Assembly (NCBI GenBank): GCA_947179485.1
Contig: OX359246.1
Location: 23,746,001 to 23,810,000 of the forward strand
Origin: Allacma fusca
Taxonomy: Eukaryota; Arthropoda; Collembola; Symphypleona; Sminthuridae
DNA length: 64,000 bases
Reading direction: 5' to 3'
Shown here: positions 57,107 to 64,000 of the stretch, in pieces
How the letters are laid out: the number at the start of each line of letters is the position of its first letter
Numbering within the stretch: position 1 is the stretch's first letter
The notes under the pieces: model-generated
Seen by the model: the letters and a program-made list of their open reading frames with translations, nothing else
Database searches by the model: none
Told to the model about the DNA's origin: nothing
Made by a program: the position numbers and the translations under genes

Positions 57107-58193
57107 GTTCAACATGCTGGTGACCACCTGCCCAAGTCATTGAAAAATGGAAGAAGAGCAATAGCTCTGAATTTGGTAATTTTAAAACTGCAAATTATTT
57201 TAATTTTAATTTACTATTTGTTTATTAATACTATACTGCAGTACAGAACTGTTATCAACCATTTCACACCAGAAATAATTTGGATCGCAAAATGTTCTGT
57301 TAGTTTAGACTATGCTTTACTATAATTTATTTAAATTTCACTTAAGCTTTTTTTTGTTTTTGCAGTCCGATGAGGGTGCCGCGAATTTGTCAGCAGATAT
57401 TTGAATTAATGTGGAATCACTGTCCCTTCAATTGAATTAATATTTTTACAATTAAAATGAGATTGTCATTACACCCTTTGTTTAATTTTAGGCCGTTCGT
57501 TTAATTGAAATGTGCGACTTTATTGACTCCATGTATGTATCATTTGTATTAATTTTGATACTTCATTGTGAATTTTCGGTTAATTTTTAACTTTTTATTC
57601 ACATTTAAAGGACAATATTATTATAACCACTAAAGTCTTGAATGATTTATTAAATCGGCTTTGATTTGAATTGCTGGTGGTTGAAGAAAAACTTATTTAT
57701 TATGTGTTTATTAAAAAGATCATGAGTGCATATGTACGCGTATATTAAAAATATGCGATGCGCAGTCTCGGCGTCCTTCTTATAACTGTCGTCTGCGCAA
57801 CGTGAAACTTTCGCGGTAGGAATCACTGGAGATTCATCGAAGAAGGGTTCGAGCGGCCATTCAGAAGTCTTAGCAGTATCGTAAAGACTTCGTCGCTAAT
57901 CTTTCATGTGATCTTTAAGACATCGGATGTTCGAGCTAAAGAATTCTGAAATTTGTCTTTAAGATATCTTTGTGCTAGCTGGGTTACAATATTCTTCTCT
58001 TAGTCATCATTCCTTTATCTTCGTGTGTATGTAGTCAGTCCTCACATCCTTTCCCAAGCCCCAGGATTGTAAAGGAATTGGGCTGATTTTCTTAACCCTA
58101 CAGTACCTACGCAATTTCACTACCATCAGGGCCTAAGCTATGGTCAGCCTGCCCAAAGCCTTTAACATAGGGGACATAACATGTTACATTTAA

Positions 58194-59124
58194 GGTTCTC
58201 AACGGATCGGATATATCCGAACGGATACGGATCGGATACGGATACGGATAGGATAAAACTGAAGATTATCCGATCCGATATTTATCCGAACGGATCGGTT
58301 ATGTCATTCCCATCCGAAAAAAATCCCGGATAGGATCGGATACTACTACATAAAATATCCGAACGGATCGGATGGCTACTTTTTGTTTTACGGATAATCC
58401 GACGGATATCCGAGGATATCCGCGGATAAACGAATTTTTGAAAACATGACAACCACTGTAATAATTACTATCTGCTGCAATCACCTACAGGACATTTGTT
58501 CAGTAATTTCTCAAAATTTTCGTACATTTTTCAGTTGGTGTAACTTTTATATAAACCTAAGACCGAACTTCACGAATATAAGCATTCGAGTATTTATGTT
58601 ATGACCAGAAATTCAGTCATATTTTGAATTTCAGCTGCTTGTTCTAGTTACCTGTTCTTATAGGCTTCAAATTGTTAAAGGTTTGCAGTAATTTAATTTT
58701 TGAGAACATCTGATATTTAAAACAAATCTCTCAATTCTTAAATTATTTATATTAAATAATTTATCAAGCAAACATATATGCACGGTTTCTTCTGTCATTA
58801 CAATACGTTATAAGTTAACAGTATATTGTATTTAAAACTAAAAGCCACACTCTAGGATCAATTTCAACTTCTGCAATAATTGATTCGTGTATCCGCAGAT
58901 AGGATCGGATATCCGCGGATAGGATCGGATAGCTCCTTTTTCTTATCCGATCGCTTCGGATAGGATAAATACGCCATCCGAAAGTTTACGGATAAGCTTC
59001 GGATAAGATTATCTTTAATCCGATGGAAGCGGATAGGATCGGATACGCTTCAGTTTTATCGGTAAAAATTCGGATCGGATAGGATACGGATAGGATAAGG
59101 GAATTATCCTATCCGTTGAGAACC
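58194..59124. mobile_element. TTAA MITE made of GGATCGGATA palindromes
   Basis: Ends GGTTCTCAACGGAT and ATCCGTTGAGAACC are a perfect inverted repeat between TTAA (58190-58193) and TTAA (59125-59128). The outer 200 bases on each side are arrays of CGGATCGGATACGGATAGG and inverses; the core is AT-rich. Confidence 0.93.
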
Positions 59125-59205
59125 TTAATTACATTGCAACTCAATTCAAACGTTCAAAAAATAGTAAGAGGCTTTGTATCAATGTCTGTGGACTGTTGAC
59201 TTGTT

Positions 59206-60016
59206 TAGTGGTCGGAACAATTCAATTCAATTCAAAATTTACAATTCAATCCAGTTTGAATACTGAACTGAATTGAAATTGGGGTTTCAATTCGGTTCAG
59301 TAAAAAACAATTCAATTCAATTCAGTTCACTCTATGAACTGAACTGAATTGTAAACCATTTGGTTCGCCGAGCATATTTGCAAATAAATACTGCAAAGGT
59401 GGCTAGGGTGGCGTTTCAGCTAAGTCCATCTGTCCTTACCCTTTTTATAGTATTATATTGAGCTCATTTAAAAAATAAAAGTGCAAAATTGTAAAAAAAT
59501 AAAATTTTGATAATTTGTGAAAAAATTAGGCTAGTAGTACTGACTGGTAAGTGTAAAAAATTCCATTGAAATCGGTGCCACAGTTTGTCGTTTTTTACAT
59601 AAGAAAACGCATTACGATTTCAACCAATAACGAACTGCTCCAAGAGAGTGACCTAAAGAATTTTCACAAACCGTTTGAACTAAATTGGTTCGAAAGAATA
59701 CGTCGGGACAAACAGTCCCACTCCACGGACAACAGGATCAACGGACATCCTAAAAATATTAACACATACGTTTGAAATGCTGGTTACATTGACGCAAAGA
59801 TGGTGCTTAACTTATCCTTACAATATCGGTTTTGATTCAGCCTGAAATTGTTTTGAATTGGAATTCAAAGAAAACAATTCAATTCGATTCAACAGGTGAA
59901 TTGAATTATTCGGTTTAGTATACGATCGAATTGAATTGAAAAATTCCTGAATTGAACTGAACTGAATTGAATTGAATTGTAAAATTGCAATTTAAACTGA
60001 ATTGGTCCGACCACTA
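59206..60016. mobile_element. hAT MITE, TTCAGTTCAATT family
   Basis: Ends TAGTGGTCGGAACA and TGGTCCGACCACTA; perfect 8-bp duplication GACTTGTT (59198-59205, 60017-60024). Subterminal arrays of CAATTCAATTCAGTTC. It represents the unbroken form of element C and of the fragment at 5500-5649. Confidence 0.94.
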
Positions 60017-60245
60017 GACTTGTTATTAACGGTGAGGTCAGGTCAAACACATGGGTGACCTCTGACCTCACGATTCTAAACAGCGTAAATGCGTTCAAGT
60101 AGATATGCACGACAAAGAACTAGACTAGAAGTTGGGCAGACAAGAACGCATTCCTCCGGGTGAATGGAATCGGGAAAACCGAAATCCGGAATTGTGTAGC
60201 TATAAAAATCTGAAACTCGGCTACATAGAAAATGTTGCCAGGAAC

Positions 60246-60535
60246 TAGAGCTTCTTTTGGGGACCAAATTCCTGTCCCGTCACGTCCCAACAATCGCGAC
60301 ACGGTTACAAAAACCATGTCACCGTCCCGAATACAATGATGACAATTTTTTCGTCCCCGTCCCGAATATAATGGGGGCAATTATTTTGTCCCCGTCCCGT
60401 CCCGAATATAATGGGGACAGTTTTTTGTCCCCGTCCCGACTACGACATGGGGACAATTATTTTGTCCCCCGGGGCCGTCCCGTCCGGTTCGTCCAGTGTC
60501 TCGATGGGACGTCCCCATCCCCGGTATAAGCTCTA
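60246..60535. mobile_element. hAT MITE, GGGGACAGTCCCC family, 290 bp
   Basis: Ends TAGAGCTT and AAGCTCTA; perfect 8-bp duplication CCAGGAAC (60238-60245, 60536-60543). The interior consists of CCCGTCCCGAATATAATGGG repeats. Confidence 0.93.
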
Positions 60536-60562
60536 CCAGGAACAGTGTACAAGTTCTGAAAA

Positions 60563-60650
60563 TCATCGGTGATCAGCAGTATGTGCTCAGTCACTAAGGG
60601 GCGAAGCGCCATTACAGGATGTAACAACAGTCAGTAACTATAACTAAACG
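60563..60650. repeat. Helitron-like family fragment
   Basis: CACTAAGGGGCGAAGCGCC followed by ACAGGATGTAACAACAG resembles the inner part of the Helitron-like copies at 25.4 and 27.5 kb. It is a fragment only. Confidence 0.45.
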
Positions 60651-60661
60651 TTCTTCTATAA

Positions 60662-61031
60662 ATATATCGTCGCTGAAGAGGCAAAATGGACTAAGTGCAA
60701 TTTCGATTAAAATCAAAATGGTCTACATGCAGTTTTACTAAATGCAAAATGGAATAGATGCATCAAGTTTTAAAAGCAAAATGAACTACATGCAGTTTTC
60801 ACTAAAAGCAAAATGGACTACATACAATTTCGTTTTAAAGCAGAATTGCCTTATGAAAGTATACACGCATGTAGACCATTTTGCTTTTAGTGAAAACTGC
60901 ATGTAGTTCATTTTGCTTTCAGGAAAGCTTGCAACTATTCCGTTTTGCCTTTAAGGAAAAAGGCATGTAGACCATTTTGCTTCTAGTCGAAATTGCACTT
61001 AGTCCATTTTGCCTCTTCAGCGACGATATAT
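60662..61031. mobile_element. foldback element with perfect 45-bp terminal arms
   Basis: Arms 60662-60706 and 60987-61031 are perfect inverse copies beginning ATATATCGTCGCTGAAGAGG. The middle is an imperfect palindrome of GCAAAATGGACTACATGCA motifs. Related pieces occur in the CACTA gene intron at 56815-56945 and inside the hAT at 26780-27080. Confidence 0.9.
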
Positions 61032-61469
61032 ACTCTACAGTCAACTCTCAATGTCAAAGGGGTCAGATTTTTGTGGGAAGATTCTTCTCACGGAAAACAT
61101 ATTTCTTGCAGAAAAAATGACAAAGGGATGATTTTCAAAATGGGTTTTTTCAACTTGACCATTCGCGCAATCGTTCGGCAGGAAAATTGAAACAATTTCC
61201 AGGGAGGTTTCCAAAAATCTAACCCATGAGATATGGTATATATAATCCATTTTGTTATAATAATTTTGTACTTGTGATAATTATTGCAATGAAAGAAATT
61301 ATTTTGTGGAGAAAGCTGACTGAGCACATGCTAGACATCCACATTTGTCATCTAATCCCAGTTCAATAGTTGGAATAGAAGTAAAATTTGGACCGATGTA
61401 ACTAAACAATTTTCCTACTTTGTGACCACCTAACCTAAAGTTTCACCATGCAATGAAGTTTACCGTTAG

Positions 61470-61940
61470 TGACCTAAATTGCGACCGCTGAAACTACATT
61501 TTCGACAATTGAAGTTGCAATTTTGACCACATCAATCAAGATTTTGATCGATGCAATCGAAGATTTCCGTTGAGGCCAAACGTTTGATCGATGTAACAAC
61601 AATTTTGACCTGAGTAACCTAAATTTCGACCGTCGAAGCCAAAATATTGACCGGTGCAACCGGACTGTTGACCGACGCAGTCGGAATGTTAAAGCCGATA
61701 TAAACGGAATGTTGACCGGTACTACCGGAATACTGACCGATAATACCGGAATGTTGACCGGTAATAACGGAATAATGACCGATGCAATCGGAATTTTGAC
61801 CGATGCAACCGGAATGTTGACCGGTGTAAACGGAATGTGGACCGATAATACCGGAATGTTGACCGGTAATACCGGAATACTGACCGATAATACCAGAATG
61901 TTGACCGGTAATACCGGAATACTGACCGATGCAAAATAAA
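61470..61940. repeat. 21-bp minisatellite, about 22 copies
   Basis: The unit is like ACCGGAATGTTGACCGGTAAT with alternation of GACCGGT and GACCGAT versions. Copies in the left half are more diverged. A 21-bp period keeps both strands open, so long frames here are an artefact of the repeat. Confidence 0.92.
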
Positions 61941-62480
61941 CAGACTAATCGAAATTTTGAACGACCTATTCCTCAATAATTGTAAATGCTAAAAGACTAA
62001 AATCGCGTCTCCGGCGTATGACCTGGCTGTGACCTTTTAGACTTCTTACACCATTATGACTTCGATAACTGCCATTTTTTCACTGGATTTTAATGTTACA
62101 GTAGCTTTCGTAATATTTCGGATTTACCTGCAATGTGTAAATGCTCCCCATAAACACTACTGCGTCGTAAGCTTACTATTGAAAATGGGGGCTAAATCTA
62201 AAAGTTTGCAACTTCAGGAATTTTTTTCCCTTGTTTGGCTCCACAAGTCTTGATGAAATTTTTACAAAAGGTCAGCAAAATGACAAGCAACGATTACAAA
62301 AATTATTGGCCTCTTCACTTTTAAATTCTCTGTTAAATAAAATAAAACTCTTTAAAATTTTCCACTCTTGGCCAGCCTGACCATAGCTTAGGTATTCTAG
62401 GGTTTTAATCAATATTTATGTATTTTCATGCATGGTCCGATGGGAGTTTGGAAGGGAATATTTTGATGCAATATTTAAAG

Positions 62481-63084
62481 CATACATGCAACTTTGGGGA
62501 AAAGTTCAATTCAAGTTCAGTTCATTTTATTTTCTTTCGCGCAGCGTTCACTCACACTCAGTTCATTGTTATTGGTTTTACCATTCACACTCAGTTCAGT
62601 TCATAAGCATATCTTTTTGCGTTCAGTCACGTTCACTCAAATTGAACGTTAAAATAAAAAGTTACGTTCATATTATCCGTCCCGTGAATCCATTCAGTTC
62701 AATCATGAATATTTAATTTAAAGTTAATATTTCAATCTTAAATATTATTTGTAGTTGAAAAAATTAGAAATTTCCAGGGATATCTGCCGAAAATATTTAG
62801 TTCTTTGATGGTTTGAATCAGTTTAAGTATTAGAAACGTATACGTTAAATCAGAGTTCCGTAATAAGTACAGATATTCTCACATTCAGTTCAATTCAGAT
62901 CTCTTAATCGTACCTAGACATTCACGTTCATTCACGTTCGTGGAATTTGCCAAACAGTTCGATTCAAACCCATTCATTACATAAATTGATAAGTTTTGAG
63001 TTCACTCAAGTTCACTCAAATCTTGAAATATTTCAGAAAAGTTCAATTAACGAACTAGTTCATGAATAAATTGATGCATGCATG
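62481..63084. mobile_element. hAT-type MITE, GTTCACTCA family
   Basis: Ends CATACATGCA and TGCATGCATG; flanks ATTTAAAG and ATTTAAAA (7 of 8). Units 1 and 2 have the uninterrupted ATATTTAAAGTAATTG. The interior is an array of CAGTTCA and GTTCACTCA. Confidence 0.78.
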
Positions 63085-64000
63085 ATTTAAAATTGTTCCA
63101 TTTTGACTAATTGGTTTTTAAGTATTTTGGAGGCATGGAATATACAGGGATTAAATTACTTACGGGGGAATAATAGGTTAAAATTGGGGGGATTTAGATC
63201 ACGGATTTTTAATAAGCTTCTTTGAAACATTTGAGGGATCTTGTAGGTGGGATACTAGAGGTGAAGTAGTTACATGATTAGAGTGGCTCAAATACAGTAA
63301 TCCTTAAATTAGGGATATAAATTATACGTAAGACTCCCTGGAATGGTATGGACTTTAATTTTTAAAATTAATTGCTTTTCAGTGGATAAATATGCTAATA
63401 GTGATCGAATTTTTATATCTACCTGGAGTATGTTTTTGAACTGTTTTTGAATTCACGGATTTGAACTCCTAAAATTTGTAAAATTTGGTCAAAATTTTGA
63501 AGAATTGAAAGTTTTACGGGAGTTCCTACTGTATATAGTTCTGATGTAATTTTAGTTCCTGTTAAGAATTTGGAACATTTATTTCAGGAGAAGATAATAT
63601 TGTTTTCGAAATTTTATAGATAATTTTTTTAAATTCCTTCAATTGTGATAGGAAATGCGAGATATTTTTTTCATGGTGGGTCAAATATGCTGATTTTGAT
63701 TTTTATATACTACTTTTGAAAAATCATTTGTATTATTGAATGTTATCCTGTTCTGTTTGCTTGTGTGCATGAAATTATTCATGTGGATTGTAGATAATTA
63801 CATGGATTTGAACTATGCACTATATGTGTAACGTTATGAAGGATTGAGTAATCCTTTGGTACGTGCCGGAATTTGTTGTAAATCCAAGTTGGAAATCTAC
63901 GGAATAAATTGTTTTGAGATGTTTTGCTGCAATTTCTGCGGGCTCATATATTACGACGCTGTAATAATTCTCGGTTGTTTTTACAATATAGTGAATAGTG

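Larger units (their letters stand above)
52481..57983 (+). mobile_element. CACTA/EnSpm-like transposon, 5.5 kb
   Basis: Left end CCCAGCAAGCACCAGATATC; the right end is its inverted counterpart (CCCAGCTAGCACAAAGATATC read inward). TT lies on both sides and the interrupted receptor exon reads through when one TT is removed, so the duplication is 2 bp. It carries a complete transposase frame and a second spliced gene. Both genes look potentially functional except for a TGA near the end of the second. Confidence 0.82.
52262..58003 (+). pseudogene. chemoreceptor-like copy 3, last exon split by a CACTA element
   Basis: 52262-52480 aligns with exon 3 of copies 1 and 2 (VAACILFYLIFGFAFMANL; KLMAKQFRMFKPLKFEW). 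The frame stops at the CACTA left end and resumes at 57986 with TIFFS and a TAG, matching the terminal LTIFLT of copy 0 at 29324. Exons 1 and 2 are absent. This copy belongs to the same sub-type as copy 0. Confidence 0.7.
58096..62404. mobile_element. piggyBac-like (TTAA) non-autonomous element, 4.3 kb
   Basis: The left end CCCTACAGTACCTA follows TTAA; the right end (TAGGTATTCTAGGG read outward) is followed by TTTTAATC. Subterminal CTAAGCTATGGTCAG is inverted at both ends. Units 1 and 2 have the empty site TTTTCTTAATCAATATT or TTTTCTTAATTAATATT at this position. No transposase frame; much of the length is made of later nested elements. Confidence 0.8.
58004..64000 (+). repeat. segmental duplication unit 3, partial
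   Basis: From 58001 the sequence follows the start of units 1 and 2 (TAGTCATCATTCC...), is interrupted by the 4.3-kb TTAA element at 58096-62404, resumes with AATCAATATTTATG and continues to the window end in step with 39.86-41.95 kb. The matching receptor would lie beyond the window. Confidence 0.82.

Overview
The window is AT-rich eukaryotic DNA. Host genes are spliced with GT-AG introns, and most of the sequence is mobile DNA. A MAGE-domain gene and a tandem family of seven-transmembrane chemoreceptor-like genes suggest an arthropod, possibly a springtail (inference; no marker settles the species). No tRNA, rRNA or CRISPR array was seen.

Layout. (1) 1-1145, minus strand: the 3' part of an NSMCE3-like MAGE gene. 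One of its exons is duplicated at 5.1 kb beside an unrelated first exon. (2) 7556-29160: four nested elements. Three hAT-type transposons sit inside one another (7556-29160, 7906-28570, 8521-28104), each with a perfect 8-bp target duplication 20-22 kb apart. The innermost holds a 14.9-kb Polinton/Maverick (8903-23791) with a perfect 6-bp target duplication, ends of the form AGT...ACT, and about 100-bp terminal inverted repeats that each contain a long perfect hairpin. (3) The Polinton core (12.7-17.8 kb, plus strand) is compact and intron-free: packaging ATPase, two small proteins, integrase, a 499-residue virion-type protein, a basic protein and a broken major-capsid-like gene. Around it lie spliced, host-like cargo genes: a BIR (IAP-type) protein, an intact seven-exon 524-residue protein on the minus strand, and a protein with three 32-residue repeats that each carry a SUMO-interaction-like motif. 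I found no DNA polymerase B or protease by eye. (4) 24.6-27.9 kb: Helitron-like copies invaded by a further hAT. (5) 29.2-64 kb: a tandem segmental duplication (unit 1 about 29.3-39.75 kb, unit 2 39.75-52.06 kb, unit 3 from 58.0 kb), each unit built around a three-exon chemoreceptor. Every receptor copy is broken in a different way: a frameshift, two hATs in one exon, or a CACTA element.

Because the duplicated units preserve empty sites for many insertions, element ends and target duplications can be read by direct comparison inside the window. This gives nested hATs, pogo-like MITEs (TA), a piggyBac-like element (TTAA), a solo LTR (5 bp), a 196-bp Helitron (A|T) and a 5.5-kb CACTA/EnSpm-like transposon with transposase and a DUF4806-type second gene. 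The Polinton genes probably worked together as virion assembly (ATPase, capsid-type proteins), integration (integrase) and host interaction (cargo). Its capsid gene is now broken and its integrase shortened, so this copy looks recently intact but no longer complete.
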